NCBI GenBank assembly: GCA_036388675.1
Contig: DASVRI010000012.1
Coordinates: forward strand, 77,134-141,133
Reading direction: 5' to 3'
DNA from: DASVUS01 sp036388675
GTDB lineage: Bacteria; Armatimonadota; Abditibacteriia; Abditibacteriales; Abditibacteriaceae
DNA: 64,000 bases
The translations under genes were made by a program, and so were the position numbers. The notes beneath the pieces were generated by a model. That model was not told the DNA's origin. It saw nothing but the letters and a program-made list of their open reading frames with translations, and made no database searches. Of the stretch, positions 27,448 through 37,469 are shown piece after piece; position 1 is the stretch's first letter; each line of letters begins with the position of its first letter.

Positions 27448-27582
27448 ATAGGAATTACGCACGAGCCTCGCAATGGTTCGTCGGGGCGCGATCTTCGCGC
27501 CCCGGGCGAGGTTGTCTTGCACGAGGCAGCCTGGGCGAGGCAACGCGCCCTTACCGATCAGACATTTTGCCTAAGCCCTATA
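27448..27582. mobile_element. MITE-like dispersed element, copy A
   Basis: A non-coding, GC-rich element of about 135 bases bounded by imperfect inverted ends (ATAGGAATTACGCA at the left, and TATAGGGCTTAGGCA on the opposite strand at the right), with internal palindromes. On the opposite strand it matches the element at 45931-46054, sharing the ends, a CTGATTGGTAGGGGCG-type block and a GGGGCGCGTCTTCGCGCCC-type block. There is no transposase inside. It lies directly against a second palindromic element (27579-27716). Confidence 0.75.
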
Positions 27583-27716
27583 ACAGTTAACGACTTGCAG
27601 GCAACACAGAACCCCAAGCGTGAGCACGGGGCTGAACTCAGTGGTGCCTTAGCCCCGCGCTCACGCTTGGGGTTCCGGGGCAATCGTGTGTAGCCTGCAA
27701 GTCGTTAACTGCTATA
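27579..27716. repeat. Palindromic repeat element with 24-bp terminal inverted repeats, copy 1
   Basis: The terminal inverted repeats (27579-27602 and 27693-27716) match at 23 of 24 positions and include AGTTAACGACTTGCAGGC. Inside, a 23-bp inverted pair with one mismatch (27611-27633 and 27651-27673) begins ACCCCAAGCGTGAGC, with loop GAACTCAGTGGTGCCTT. Related copies are at 46071-46133 and, cut by the window edge, near 63942-64000; a more distant variant is at 40216-40284. It is non-coding and transposase-free, so it is a REP/MITE-type element. Confidence 0.85.
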
Positions 27717-27770
27717 TTTGACAACGGCCAGCACTTCTAGCGGTTGATTTGCACTCGCCTCTCTGTTCGT

Positions 27771-30700
27771 TTACCCAGCACTGGCACTGAGAGTTGTGGC
27801 GCGTGGTGCCTGAAAACTGCTCAGCCAGTAAGTCGCGCCGGCGTGGTTGCCACCCAGCCCAGCGCGCAAGTAACCGGAATCGGGAGCGGAAAAGGCCAGC
27901 GCTTCCACACGAGTACTCAACCCGGCGGCTTTGAGGGCATCGAGCAGGTTGAAGCGGGCACTGTGCCACTTGCCGTCGGTGACGACATTTTCCACAATGC
28001 CAAGTGATGGCACCGCGCGTGCCGCGCCCGCTGCTGTTTCTGTTTTCGGGTTGGTTCCGGTGCGTGCTGCGAGCCGCGCGGTAGCGCCGGAGAACGTGAT
28101 CTCGCGCCAGGCGCCACCTATCTTCGCATATAAATTGATGAACACGTCTTCCGGCACGCGGTAATCCCACTGCAAGACAGGATGCACCGTCGCCTCAAAA
28201 GGTTGCTGCGTCACATAAAGCGACCAGTCGCCGCCGCTTTGCGAATTTGAAATGCGCAGGGCATCGTGACCGCCATCCGAAACGGGTCGCAAGCCGTCAG
28301 CCAGCCTTTGACCTTCATTGTGCAAGCGCCACTCGCCCAGGGTATTCAGGTAAGTCGGAGCCTCATCCGAGTACTCGCGGCCTCCCAGGTTGTCGCGGCC
28401 TTCTTGCAGGCCACTGTGCCACAAGCGCACTCGCGCTACGGAAAGACCGCCGTTATAAGTCCAGAATGCCAGATGGCGCGGTTCGTCCAGCGCGCTTTTG
28501 CCCGATTGCTCATCGGTGTATTTCCACACTTCTTGCCCATTGATGCTGTAGCGGAATTGCAACGCGTTGCCGACGCGGCGGCGTTCGAGACGCACATAAA
28601 ACCAATCTTGATGCGTGTTGCTGCCGATCATCTCAAAGGGTTTTTCCTGCACGATGCGGTCGCCGCGCAACACTCGATTGAGGGTGCGCCCGTTGGCGCC
28701 AAACAAAAACGAGTAGCCGGAGGCCAGGTCGCGTCCGTCGCCTTCGACGGTGAGATTGAGATCGGTCGGGCTGCGCTCGCCGCGCGTTACGTCCATCGGT
28801 GTCGCCAGATAGGCTTCCATCGTCCAGTCGCCGCGCGTGGCGAAGCGGCTCCACAATGTGGGCGCAATCGAATCGCTGCCCGCGAAAAAGCCCCACTGCG
28901 GCGAACACGTCCAGCGCTCGCTGACATTCCAGCGCCCGCGTCCGGCGCGCCAATCGACCGGCGCACTGGTGAACGAGTAATCCACCACATTAGAAGTGGT
29001 GGCGCGCACTTTTTCCCAGTCGAACGCAGCCAGTTCTCGTGCCTGAACACCGGTGCGAGTTTGCGCGCTCTGAGTACTCGATGCCGCGCCCTTAAGCGTC
29101 TCGTTGAATACGACGGCGTTACCCAGCGCCACTCGTAAATTGACTGCATCTGCACCCACGGGGCGGCGCACGAAACGCAAAGTGTCGCCTGCGCCCGGTT
29201 TCGCAGTCGTGCTGCTGATGAGGCGTTCATCCTGATAAAGGCGCAACAGAAGACCACTCTCGGCACGCTCGGCCTCAAGACGTGAGCCTGTGGCGGGCGC
29301 GGTGGGTGATGAGGCCAACAGCAAAGACAGCCTTTGATTCGGTTTTGAAGATGTGAAAGCGGGCAGCGGCAGCGAAAGGGCGATGTCGCCGAAGAAATCG
29401 CCGGTGTGCCAGCGCGTTCCTTTGAACGTCTCGCCCGCGGTTGTTTTGTCCTCGCGCCACGAGGCGGCGTTACTGGCCCAGTTCTGCATCAATGTGTCTT
29501 TAGTGAAGCGCTCGGGCAGAATTACTTCGCCCCAACTGGGTGCTGCGCCCATGGCGCGAAATGACTGAAGCGCAACTGCGTCTGTTGCGCCTTCGATCCA
29601 GGCCCCAACGCGACCAGCCGGAATCGAGCTAACCGACGCCGTGGCCATCGCGGTGCCGCGTCGCGCTGCGATAACGCCATCGCGCCATTCGACGGAAAAC
29701 GCCAGGTTACCAAGAGGAGAATCGCCTTTTGTGCCAAGATCGGGAACCGAGGCCAACACTTTACCCAGTCCTTTAGAATATTCAACGATTTGCAAATCGT
29801 TGTTCCAGCGGCGGGCCAGAAAATAGTTGTTGGCGTCGCGTGCGGCAAAGGCAACGCCCACACCTTTCACGGTGCCCTGTGGCCGGGGTGTAACCGTCGC
29901 GGGTGTAAACTTCGCTTCGACTTTGCCTTCTGTCCGTTCGCGGCTCCCCGTCAGAGTGAGGCCGCGCCCCGCAGACGTTTTCGAGCGCCTGCCAACGGCA
30001 TCTTTGCTGGCGGCCTGCGCCCCGGGCCGGGTTTGCCATGTGCCCTGCACGTCATCCCACTGACCGACGGAGGTGGTGCGGAAATCGTCGCTGATGGCGT
30101 CGTTGGGGCCGATGCGCACATCGTCAAAGTCGATGAAATTGGCGCCGCCAACTTCCGCCATCAAGGCCGCTTCGCCCTGCGCCAGTTCGCCTTGCGCTAG
30201 TTCTGCTTGCGCCGCCTGAGTACTCGATACATGAACACGCACTCGCTCAACGCCATCCACGACCAGGCGCAACAGGCCGGGGCCGGGATCGAGAAAAACG
30301 CGGTGCCACTGGTCGAGTTCCGGATAGAACGGTTGGCTCGTCGCCAGAACGCGATTGCCGGCTTTGATGCTGGCGCGGCCACTGCGAAAGTCGATGATGC
30401 CCTGAATACCCGAGCCGTCGCTCTGGCGGTAGGCCGCGACACCGGCCACCAGAGAAGCGGTGCGCGGGTTGCCATTGGCGCGCAACGCGGTTGCGACGGA
30501 GTAATCGCTCCAAAACCACTTGCCGACTGTGGCCACCGTGCCGCTGTTAGAACTGCCCGTTTTTAAACCACCGTCTTTTGAACCGCTAGCGGCTGCCGCG
30601 CGAAAGACGAACGGATTCGGGTTCATCGTGGCATCGGCTTGCGGGTTGAGCAGTCCACTAGTTTTCCATACGCCGCTGACACGGTGCCATTGTCCGGGCA

Positions 30701-31367
30701 CTTCCGGGTCGTCCGGCCCCTGGGCGCGCATGAAGTCGTCGCGCAGAAACGGCGGCTCGCCAACGGGCTGCATGCGTGTTGCGCCTAGCTTCGCCTGACG
30801 GGTTGCAACCGCAAAACGACCGCCGCTGCTATCGCTGGCTGCGGTGACGAGTACTCGTCCATTCCACAGCGCGCGGATGCGCCACGCCGAACGTTGCAGG
30901 GTTAACTGGCCGCCGGGTGATGCCAGGGCGACAGTTGTATCAGGTTCTCCCAGCTTCTCGACTTTGCCGTTGGCCACGCGCCAAAACCGTCCCGATATAT
31001 GCTTGCCGTTGCCCGTCAGACGCAGCATCAGATAGTTGCGGGCATCCTGCACCTGAAAAGCAATGCGCGTTTCGAACCCTTTGCCGGTGTCCAGGTGCGC
31101 CGTCCACGTCCAGGCGGCTTCCAATTCGTCTTCGTCAAAGCTGAAGTTCGACAGAGGCCACACGGCTGGAACCACTTCGCCGGTTATGGCAACAGGAGCC
31201 GATTTACGCAGCGGCGTTGCCGTTTGCGCGGGCGCTTTCGCGGGCGTGTGCGCTTTCGCGGGCGCAGACTCTTTTGCAGGTGCGGCGTGCGACGGCACGT
31301 TGCCCTGAGTACTCAACGAGGTGCCACAGGCAAGGATTACGGCGAGGTAAGGTTTTGAGATGCGCAT
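27771..31367 (-). CDS. Very large secreted multi-domain beta-sandwich protein, 1198 aa
   Basis: The N-terminus is a signal peptide (YLAVILACGTSLSTQG), then an Ala/Pro/Lys linker with repeats (APAKAHTPAKAPAQ). After this come at least four repeated modules resembling concanavalin-A-like/LamG or DUF1080 domains: YLMLRLTGNGKHISGRFWR, DQWHRVFLDPGPGLLRLVVD, ANNYFLARRWNNDLQIVEYS and FYVRLERRRVGNALQFRYS. Each has the pattern of a domain that reports on how an object was viewed or bound, as in carbohydrate-binding beta-jellyrolls. No catalytic residues were recognised. It probably binds surface or extracellular glycans. A short Gln/Glu/Ala repeat occurs near 30164-30215. Six GAGTACTC palindromes lie in the gene. 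Confidence 0.7.
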   Translation of the reverse strand: MRISKPYLAVILACGTSLSTQGNVPSHAAPAKESAPAKAHTPAKAPAQTATPLRKSAPVAITGEVVPAVWPLSNFSFDEDELEAAWTWTAHLDTGKGFETRIAFQVQDARNYLMLRLTGNGKHISGRFWRVANGKVEKLGEPDTTVALASPGGQLTLQRSAWRIRALWNGRVLVTAASDSSGGRFAVATRQAKLGATRMQPVGEPPFLRDDFMRAQGPDDPEVPGQWHRVSGVWKTSGLLNPQADATMNPNPFVFRAAAASGSKDGGLKTGSSNSGTVATVGKWFWSDYSVATALRANGNPRTASLVAGVAAYRQSDGSGIQGIIDFRSGRASIKAGNRVLATSQPFYPELDQWHRVFLDPGPGLLRLVVDGVERVRVHVSSTQAAQAELAQGELAQGEAALMAEVGGANFIDFDDVRIGPNDAISDDFRTTSVGQWDDVQGTWQTRPGAQAASKDAVGRRSKTSAGRGLTLTGSRERTEGKVEAKFTPATVTPRPQGTVKGVGVAFAARDANNYFLARRWNNDLQIVEYSKGLGKVLASVPDLGTKGDSPLGNLAFSVEWRDGVIAARRGTAMATASVSSIPAGRVGAWIEGATDAVALQSFRAMGAAPSWGEVILPERFTKDTLMQNWASNAASWREDKTTAGETFKGTRWHTGDFFGDIALSLPLPAFTSSKPNQRLSLLLASSPTAPATGSRLEAERAESGLLLRLYQDERLISSTTAKPGAGDTLRFVRRPVGADAVNLRVALGNAVVFNETLKGAASSTQSAQTRTGVQARELAAFDWEKVRATTSNVVDYSFTSAPVDWRAGRGRWNVSERWTCSPQWGFFAGSDSIAPTLWSRFATRGDWTMEAYLATPMDVTRGERSPTDLNLTVEGDGRDLASGYSFLFGANGRTLNRVLRGDRIVQEKPFEMIGSNTHQDWFYVRLERRRVGNALQFRYSINGQEVWKYTDEQSGKSALDEPRHLAFWTYNGGLSVARVRLWHSGLQEGRDNLGGREYSDEAPTYLNTLGEWRLHNEGQRLADGLRPVSDGGHDALRISNSQSGGDWSLYVTQQPFEATVHPVLQWDYRVPEDVFINLYAKIGGAWREITFSGATARLAARTGTNPKTETAAGAARAVPSLGIVENVVTDGKWHSARFNLLDALKAAGLSTRVEALAFSAPDSGYLRAGLGGNHAGATYWLSSFQAPRATTLSASAG

Positions 31368-31429
31368 CAGGAAACTTGGACACGCGGGCGCGGGCGGGGT
31401 TGCAACAGAATCGGCTCCGTCGGGGAGGC

Positions 31430-32122
31430 TTAGAGGTCTTTTTCCATTTCCCAGCGCGCGACATCGTAGCCGCAGCGCTCATAAAGCTTGCAAGCGTCGG
31501 CGTTGGCCACTGTCACCGTGAGCCGCGCGCGCTTGATGCGATGGTTGCGAAACCATGTATCGGCGTGATCCATCAACTCACGGGCGAGGCCGCCTTTGCG
31601 TCGCGCGCTCGCGATGTAAAGGTTGTTGACGTAGCCGTAACGCTCGCGTGTCCAGGTGTTTTCGCAGATGACGAGCCACAAAAAACCGACCAGTTCACCT
31701 TCATCGAGCACGAACAGGCCGTGGTGCGGGTCGAGCGCGGCGCGACGCAGATCGTGGCGAAAAGCGGCGGCAAAGGAATCGGTGTATTGAAAGTCAGCGA
31801 AGTTGGTGGTGTAAGTTTCTTCCTGCCACGAGCAGATGATGTCGGCGTCGCTGGCGAAATCGAATTCGCGCAATGCGGTGCGTCCCGCAGCCCCAATCCA
31901 CTTGATTGCCGGGCGGGGCAGCGCTCGCACACCGGCCACACTCGATAAAGTGTTCGATGCGTTGCTGGTGACGCTTGCAAGAGTTTGACGCGATTGATTG
32001 CTGCTATCGGCAGAAGACCGCACTTCTGTTGAGGCACGTGCCGCTTCATCTGCCGCTTCAGGCGCGAGGCTAGCCAGCGCAGCCTTGCGGCGAAACGGAA
32101 CGAGCCAATGCAGCGATCTCAT
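31430..32122 (-). CDS. GNAT-family N-acetyltransferase, 230 aa
   Basis: The last about 150 residues form a GNAT fold: FVLDEGELVGFLWLVI (beta4), YVNNLYIASARRKGGLARELMDHA (the acetyl-CoA loop after the LYI strand), and LTVTVANADACKLYERCGYDV, the classic NxxAxxLYxxxGF-type ending. The acceptor is unknown. The open frame continues to 32317, overlapping the next gene; I choose the Met at 32122, although its Shine-Dalgarno is not convincing. The N-terminal about 70 residues are a Ser/Ala/Glu-rich linker of unknown role. Confidence 0.8.
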   Translation of the reverse strand: MRSLHWLVPFRRKAALASLAPEAADEAARASTEVRSSADSSNQSRQTLASVTSNASNTLSSVAGVRALPRPAIKWIGAAGRTALREFDFASDADIICSWQEETYTTNFADFQYTDSFAAAFRHDLRRAALDPHHGLFVLDEGELVGFLWLVICENTWTRERYGYVNNLYIASARRKGGLARELMDHADTWFRNHRIKRARLTVTVANADACKLYERCGYDVARWEMEKDL

Positions 32123-32228
32123 AAAGCGCAGTTTACGCAACCTCTCTACACCGCGCCATGCCGGAAACAGAAGGCTCCATCGAGTACTCGACACGACGAG
32201 ACTTACGGCCTCAGCCACGATGATGAGG

Positions 32229-35123
32229 CTATCGTACTGTGATGCGGTAAGACACGGCGCCGAACTCGTTCTCATCGCGGCTAGTATCGATGCTGGGAGC
32301 TTCGTAACGCGAGCCATTCAGGCGCACCAGCGAAAGGTAGAGAATGAATTGCCCGGCACGCGGCGGCACCGTGATGTCCGCACTGAGTCGCGTTGAACCA
32401 GCGGGCGCGACATCGGCACGCAGCCATTTGATTTCCCAACGCGCGCGCCGGCCCGTTGTCACATCGTGCCAGCGCACCAGCAGGCGCACCGGCTGTGTGT
32501 CGTCGGAAGACCACGCGCGCGTCCCCACGTTGCGCACACCGACTGAGACGCTCAACTCAGAACCCGCTTCAACCGAAGACGAAAAACCACTGGCCGAGAG
32601 AACGGCTGCATCTCCACGCCGTCGCACCGACCTTTGTGGCCGAGTAGCCTGTTGTGTAGAACGGCCCGATGTCACCCGCTGCGTTGTCGGGCGCCCGCCG
32701 GGCTGCACCGGCATAGGCGGCACACGAGGCAATGGGCCACCGCTTGGGGTCGAAGATAGCTCGCCTGATTCTTCGTCCTCCACTGGCGCAGATGCCGCAG
32801 AAGTTGAAGTTGGTGCATTGGTGGCTCTGTGTGGCCGGGTCGCCGTCGGGTTTGGGAAGGCAGGCGCGATAGGCACGGGGCCATCTGATACAGTGCCGAT
32901 CGACACACCCGCTGAGCCCGAAAGTGGCGGCTGCGTTTCGGTCGCCGATGTTTGTCGCTGTGTCGGAACTGATGGTGTCGGAACCGATGGTGACGTGTCC
33001 GTAGAAGGTCGTCTGGCTCCTGGTGCCGTTGTGAGACGTTCAGGTGTTGGACGCTCCGGCGCTGGACGCTCTGGAGCCGGGGGCGGCAATGCCGCCAGAG
33101 CCTGCGCTACGCCTGCCCCTGTGGCGATTTGCAGGTTCTGTGTGGTACGTTGTCTCTGTCCACGCACCGTTTGTTGCGGCACCGTTCGTTGCGGCATTGC
33201 CCCTTGAGGTGCTGCCCCTTGAAGTGCTGGTTGGTCGGGAATTCGGGCTCCACCTGATGGGTCGAATGGTCTAATTATCGGCGTTTGCGTTTCGGGTGCA
33301 GTGCGTGTTCGGGAGGTAGGTTGAGTACTCGATGGTGCTCGTGGCCCTTCGGTTGACGGCCCCGATGATGGAGTTATGGCGGGCGGCGCTCCCGGCACGA
33401 CGGTGACGTTGGGCGCGGTTAATGGTGCTCTCGTGGCGGGAATCTGCGGCAGGACAGGGTTGGTGCGCGCAAAGACGGGCGGTGCCGCTTCAACCGAAGC
33501 TGTGGCCTGCGGCAGTGGCAGCGTTACGGCAAGAGTGCTCTCGGCGCGGTCGCCGCTGGAATCGGTAACGGAGAGGCGCAGCGTCCACTGGCCACGCGCG
33601 TCGGCGGGCATGCGCCACACGGCCAGAGTCGAGGCGTGCGCAGGCGCGCGCACTCCAGTGAAATTGTTCCACGTTGTGGGTTCGCTGCCTTCACCCCATT
33701 CCAGCTTAACTTGTGGTGCATCATCGCCGGAGGCAAAAATTGTCCCTAGAATCTCGATTTCCTGCCATGCCGAGGCGCTATTGCGAGTACTCAATGGCTT
33801 GGTGGTAGCGCGCGCATCCAAGAGCACCGCTGTGGGCGGTACGCGCAACATCGGCACCAGCCACAAAGCGCGCGGTGTTGATGCCGTGCCCTGGTTATCT
33901 CCAGTTGCACCATCCAAAGGTGCGTCGTACAGCAGGGCTGAACCATGAGGTGTAAAAGAGGGATTTGCCGCGCCTTCGCTTGAAGAAATGAGACGCGCGC
34001 CCGAACCATCGGAGGCTAACCAGTAGAGCGTGGGAAGAATCTGGTCGCTGCCGGGAATGCCCGCATCGATAGCACTCTGATTACTTTCGGCGGCCACGCA
34101 GAGATGCCGTCCATCGGGCGATACGGCACTTGTCCCGGCACGCGCGAAGAGGAGATTCGGCGGCTCCGGGTCGGCGCCTATGTTGCCGGGAGTCGCGCTT
34201 TCGCCCTCGTAAATATGTCGCAGCGACATTTGATAAAGCCCCTGCTGTCCCGGACGAGTACTCTGGAAGATCAGCGCACCGTTGTTGAGCCATGCGGGAC
34301 GTCGGCCTATAGCCACGGCGCGACGCGGCGCACCGATAAAGTTCCCGTCCTCATCAAGTCGTGCGACGTAGATTGATTCAAGTCCGGCGCGCTGCACCAC
34401 AAAGGCGAGGCGCCTGCCGTCAGGCGAAAGCGTCGGCGAGTAACTACGTATCTCAGGGCCGGTCAGGGCAGAGAAACGTCCGCTGCGCAGGTCGAGCCTG
34501 GCAATCTGGCTGCGCTGTGTGACATCAAGTGCATCGCCAGTCGCAGCGCGCGTCGCATTTTCCGGTCGGCCTGTGGCGTTAGTCGTGCAAAGCACAAAGC
34601 GGCTGTTAGGCAGAGGAACAGCATTTTCCGCAAACAGAGGTGCGGCCAATTCTGTCAGTGCCCGCGCCACAAGCGGTTTTTCCGTCGCGCCCAATGCTCT
34701 GGGGCGTGGCACCACTTCGGTGGAAGACGAAGTATCACTCTCGGATGGGCTAATGACCGGAGCCGTATCGAACTTGATGGAAGCACGCCACAGGTTGCGT
34801 GTTCCGCGCGCCGTGCGTGTGAAATACAACTCGCTGCCGCCATCAGCGTTTTCGCGGGCCGGGCTCAGCGCCGGCTGCGACAGCGAAATAGCGGCATTGC
34901 TCGCTGCGTTGTCTGGCCATGTAAAACGCAGAGTGCGCGGCGCACCGGGAGATTCCATCGCCACGACCGCTGTGTGAAGCCCCGCCGTCAAGATGCCCAG
35001 CAGAACGAGGCCGCATCGCGGCAATGAGTACTCGCTACGGCCCTTGCGCTTAAAGATGCGCCGTACGAATGGCTGCGTCGAAGTGGTGCACGCAGGGAAT
35101 GAATTGCTAAAATAAGGTGTCAT
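32229..35123 (-). CDS. Exported PD40/TolB-like beta-propeller protein with Pro-rich linker and C-terminal beta-domain, 964 aa
   Basis: Order: a signal-type hydrophobic segment (CGLVLLGILTAGLHTAVVAM), then blades with TolB/PD40-like motifs (SPDGRRLAFVVQRAGLESIYV, SPDGRHLCVAA, GSALLYDAPLD). A long Thr/Pro/Ser/Gln-rich disordered region (about 540-830) follows, and then a C-terminal Ig-like module (VEAGSELSVSVGVRNVGTRAWSS) of the CARDB or 'next-to-BRCA1' kind. Propellers of this kind mediate protein or glycan contacts; no function can be fixed. The start is ATG at 35123 with AAGGG six bases upstream. The gene overlaps the long version of the GNAT gene only if that upstream start is used. Confidence 0.75.
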   Translation of the reverse strand: MTPYFSNSFPACTTSTQPFVRRIFKRKGRSEYSLPRCGLVLLGILTAGLHTAVVAMESPGAPRTLRFTWPDNAASNAAISLSQPALSPARENADGGSELYFTRTARGTRNLWRASIKFDTAPVISPSESDTSSSTEVVPRPRALGATEKPLVARALTELAAPLFAENAVPLPNSRFVLCTTNATGRPENATRAATGDALDVTQRSQIARLDLRSGRFSALTGPEIRSYSPTLSPDGRRLAFVVQRAGLESIYVARLDEDGNFIGAPRRAVAIGRRPAWLNNGALIFQSTRPGQQGLYQMSLRHIYEGESATPGNIGADPEPPNLLFARAGTSAVSPDGRHLCVAAESNQSAIDAGIPGSDQILPTLYWLASDGSGARLISSSEGAANPSFTPHGSALLYDAPLDGATGDNQGTASTPRALWLVPMLRVPPTAVLLDARATTKPLSTRNSASAWQEIEILGTIFASGDDAPQVKLEWGEGSEPTTWNNFTGVRAPAHASTLAVWRMPADARGQWTLRLSVTDSSGDRAESTLAVTLPLPQATASVEAAPPVFARTNPVLPQIPATRAPLTAPNVTVVPGAPPAITPSSGPSTEGPRAPSSTQPTSRTRTAPETQTPIIRPFDPSGGARIPDQPALQGAAPQGAMPQRTVPQQTVRGQRQRTTQNLQIATGAGVAQALAALPPPAPERPAPERPTPERLTTAPGARRPSTDTSPSVPTPSVPTQRQTSATETQPPLSGSAGVSIGTVSDGPVPIAPAFPNPTATRPHRATNAPTSTSAASAPVEDEESGELSSTPSGGPLPRVPPMPVQPGGRPTTQRVTSGRSTQQATRPQRSVRRRGDAAVLSASGFSSSVEAGSELSVSVGVRNVGTRAWSSDDTQPVRLLVRWHDVTTGRRARWEIKWLRADVAPAGSTRLSADITVPPRAGQFILYLSLVRLNGSRYEAPSIDTSRDENEFGAVSYRITVR

Positions 35124-35265
35124 CTACGCCCTTAATCTAACCGCTGGCTGTGTGAGTGTCAATCGAACAGGCTTCGGTGGAAAGCTGCTGTGGTGAGTTG
35201 ATTGTAGTCTAACCGGCTGGCCACGAAGGTGGAGCCGGGTCGAGTAAACGCCGCTGCTCCAATGC

Positions 35266-36912
35266 ATGTCTCGCCTCTCTCATTCTCTTTCCTTGCTGGC
35301 TGGCCTGTGGTTTCTGCTTCAGGGCCTGGCTTTGACGGGCCACTGCGACACGGTGGGTTCTGAGCCATCGCTACGCCGTGGGCAAGCGAGTAGTCGAAGG
35401 TTGCGACCTTCCCCGTCTCCACAGTTGCAATCCCGGTTGTCGCAATCTCGATTGTCAGGTAATAGGCAACATGCACAAAATCGTCGCAATGCCAACTCCG
35501 TTCAACCCTGGCACAGCGTGCGGCGCCGAAGCGGAGAGGCTTTGTGGCGATTCCTCTTGTGGTTCAATGTTGTGGCGTGTATCATGGCGGCCATCACGAT
35601 TGGTATGGTCGAGAGCGTACACGAAAAAGATGATAACTCCGCGCCGTGGCGCAGCCGCCTGCAAGCGCGCTTCGGGCGTGGCGCGCGGCACTTGGCACAG
35701 CCGTTGGGGCAGCCGTTGGCGGAGCCGGGCGATTGGATCCATGAGAGCGGCCCCGGCCTCGGTGGTGAAGCGCTCTTGCATTCGGAGCGCATGGAGAAAA
35801 TGCGTCTGGCTTTGCCGCGCTTGTGGACTCTCGTCACCGGAACGGCACGCCTGCTGTTACTAACGGCGTTTCTTTTGCCTGCCACCGCTTTGTGGGTTTC
35901 GGCCTGGCCGAACCAGCGCTTCGATGCGCGCATCGGCACTTTTCTCCTTGCATTATGTGTTGCGACGCTGGCGCAGTTGCTGGTTCGATGGAGGGCGCGC
36001 AATCTGAGTGCGTTTGCCTTGTTGTTATGCTCGGGTGTTGCGGTGGCGACGATGCTGCTGGCGTTGGTGCGCGACACATGGATTCGCCTGGCGCTGCATG
36101 GTGCAACGAGTACTCAATTGTGGCTGCCCGGTTCGCTGCTGGGATGGGGCGCACAAAGTATGGTGCGGGGCGCAACGCGCACAGAAGACGTGCATCTCAG
36201 TGGGCCGGATGCGATCTATCTGGCGGGTGCGGCACTGGTTTGCGGAGCGGCCATCGTGACCGGGGCGCAGCTATCACGCCGTGAACTGTTCCATCGCGCG
36301 CCGCTTGATGTGCGCCAGGTGCATCCGTTGAATGCACCGATTTCTGCCGCATCGCGCGCGCAACTTCGGCTGCTCTGGATGTGGTTGTTCCTCGGGATGG
36401 TATTGGCATTGCGGCCACTGGTCGATGCACCCGCTGTCGCATTTTTGCTGACGCTGGCGGCGAGCCTTGCGATATGGGGCTGGCATCGCAAGGCTCTGGG
36501 CGCAAAAGAGATTTCGATTGCCATGCTCGGCGCAGTTGTTGCAGGTTTTTCGATGCTGCTGCTGTGGCTGGTCAGTGCGCCGGTTGGCCCAACCGCAACA
36601 TTGCAAAACCTGCGTGTCTGGAGCCGTTCGCTGAACATGGTGCCCTTGACATTGCTGCAAGGCGCATTGGATAACAAGATCGTTTTCGCTGCTGCGGTAG
36701 CGGCTCTGGGTGCGGTGCTGGTGTTACTGAAACGTCAACCGCCGCATCTATGGAGCGTCCTGGGGTATGCTCCGGTGTGGGGTTGGGTTGCCCTTGGCGG
36801 CATGAGCATTCTTCCCTTAGCGGTGCTGTTACCCGCGGGAAGTTGCGCAGCGTTGGCACTGGCCGTTGCGCTGTTGCCGGCCCTGCTATTCGTGTGGCTT
36901 GAAGGCGCATAG
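35266..36912 (+). CDS. Polytopic membrane protein of unknown family, up to 548 aa
   Basis: At least ten hydrophobic segments are visible from residue 100 onward (LLWFNVVACIMAAITIGM, LLLLTAFLLPATALWVSAW, LLALCVATLAQLLV, and others). I do not recognise a family; there are no transporter or ABC motifs. The first about 95 residues are basic, Ser/Arg/Gln-rich and unlike a leader, and the Shine-Dalgarno is weak, so the true start may be further in. It is followed by the ruvX gene 47 bases on. The GAGTACTC at 36914 lies directly after the stop codon. Confidence 0.6.
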   Translation: MSRLSHSLSLLAGLWFLLQGLALTGHCDTVGSEPSLRRGQASSRRLRPSPSPQLQSRLSQSRLSGNRQHAQNRRNANSVQPWHSVRRRSGEALWRFLLWFNVVACIMAAITIGMVESVHEKDDNSAPWRSRLQARFGRGARHLAQPLGQPLAEPGDWIHESGPGLGGEALLHSERMEKMRLALPRLWTLVTGTARLLLLTAFLLPATALWVSAWPNQRFDARIGTFLLALCVATLAQLLVRWRARNLSAFALLLCSGVAVATMLLALVRDTWIRLALHGATSTQLWLPGSLLGWGAQSMVRGATRTEDVHLSGPDAIYLAGAALVCGAAIVTGAQLSRRELFHRAPLDVRQVHPLNAPISAASRAQLRLLWMWLFLGMVLALRPLVDAPAVAFLLTLAASLAIWGWHRKALGAKEISIAMLGAVVAGFSMLLLWLVSAPVGPTATLQNLRVWSRSLNMVPLTLLQGALDNKIVFAAAVAALGAVLVLLKRQPPHLWSVLGYAPVWGWVALGGMSILPLAVLLPAGSCAALALAVALLPALLFVWLEGA

Positions 36913-36959
36913 CGAGTACTCGAAAACTTATACTGAGAAAACGAGCACTCGCAAACTCT

Positions 36960-37469
36960 ATGAAATATCTTGCTATCGATTACGGAGAACGACGCATCGG
37001 CCTGGCGGTTTCGGATGAGAGCGGTGAGTTCGCCTGGCCGCATGGCGTGCGCGAACGCACCGGCACACGCCGCGACGCCACGAATATCATTGAAGTCGTG
37101 CGCGGATTGGGCATTGAGGGCATTGTTTGCGGCCTGCCTCGCGCCACAAATGGCGGCCAAGGCCAGAGCGAGGCGGCAGTGCGCGCTTTTGTCGCCTTGC
37201 TGCAAAACGCCTTGCGCACAGCGCAGATTCCGATTGAAATCGAATGGTGGGATGAACGCTTTTCCACCAGAGAAGCCCTGGGGCAAATGCGTCAACTGGG
37301 AATTTCGCAGCGGCGCGGGCGCGAATCGAGTGGCAGCGACAGTGTCGATGCACGTGCGGCCTCGGTCATTTTGCAGGGCTTTCTCGACCGGCAAAAAGCG
37401 CCGCACCGAGTACTCGAAACAAGTGAAGAAGAGCCCAAAGCCAATATCGTCGGAGAGGACTTGTTTTGA
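36960..37469 (+). CDS. ruvX: YqgF/RuvX-type putative Holliday junction resolvase, 169 aa
   Basis: An RNase-H-like fold protein. It has LAIDYGERRIGLAVS at the N-terminus (metal-binding Asp6), a central VCGLPRATNGGQGQ, WWDERFSTREAL carrying the conserved DERxST, and DSVDARAASVILQGFL with the last metal Asp. These match YqgF/RuvX, implicated in 16S rRNA maturation and Holliday-junction processing. The frame runs through a GAGTACTC at 37408. Its stop codon overlaps the start of the next gene by four bases (TTGA). Confidence 0.93.
   Translation: MKYLAIDYGERRIGLAVSDESGEFAWPHGVRERTGTRRDATNIIEVVRGLGIEGIVCGLPRATNGGQGQSEAAVRAFVALLQNALRTAQIPIEIEWWDERFSTREALGQMRQLGISQRRGRESSGSDSVDARAASVILQGFLDRQKAPHRVLETSEEEPKANIVGEDLF

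Noticed and set aside
27448..27720. The repeat cluster as a CRISPR array.
   Set aside because: It has inverted rather than regularly spaced direct repeats, no spacers and no cas genes.
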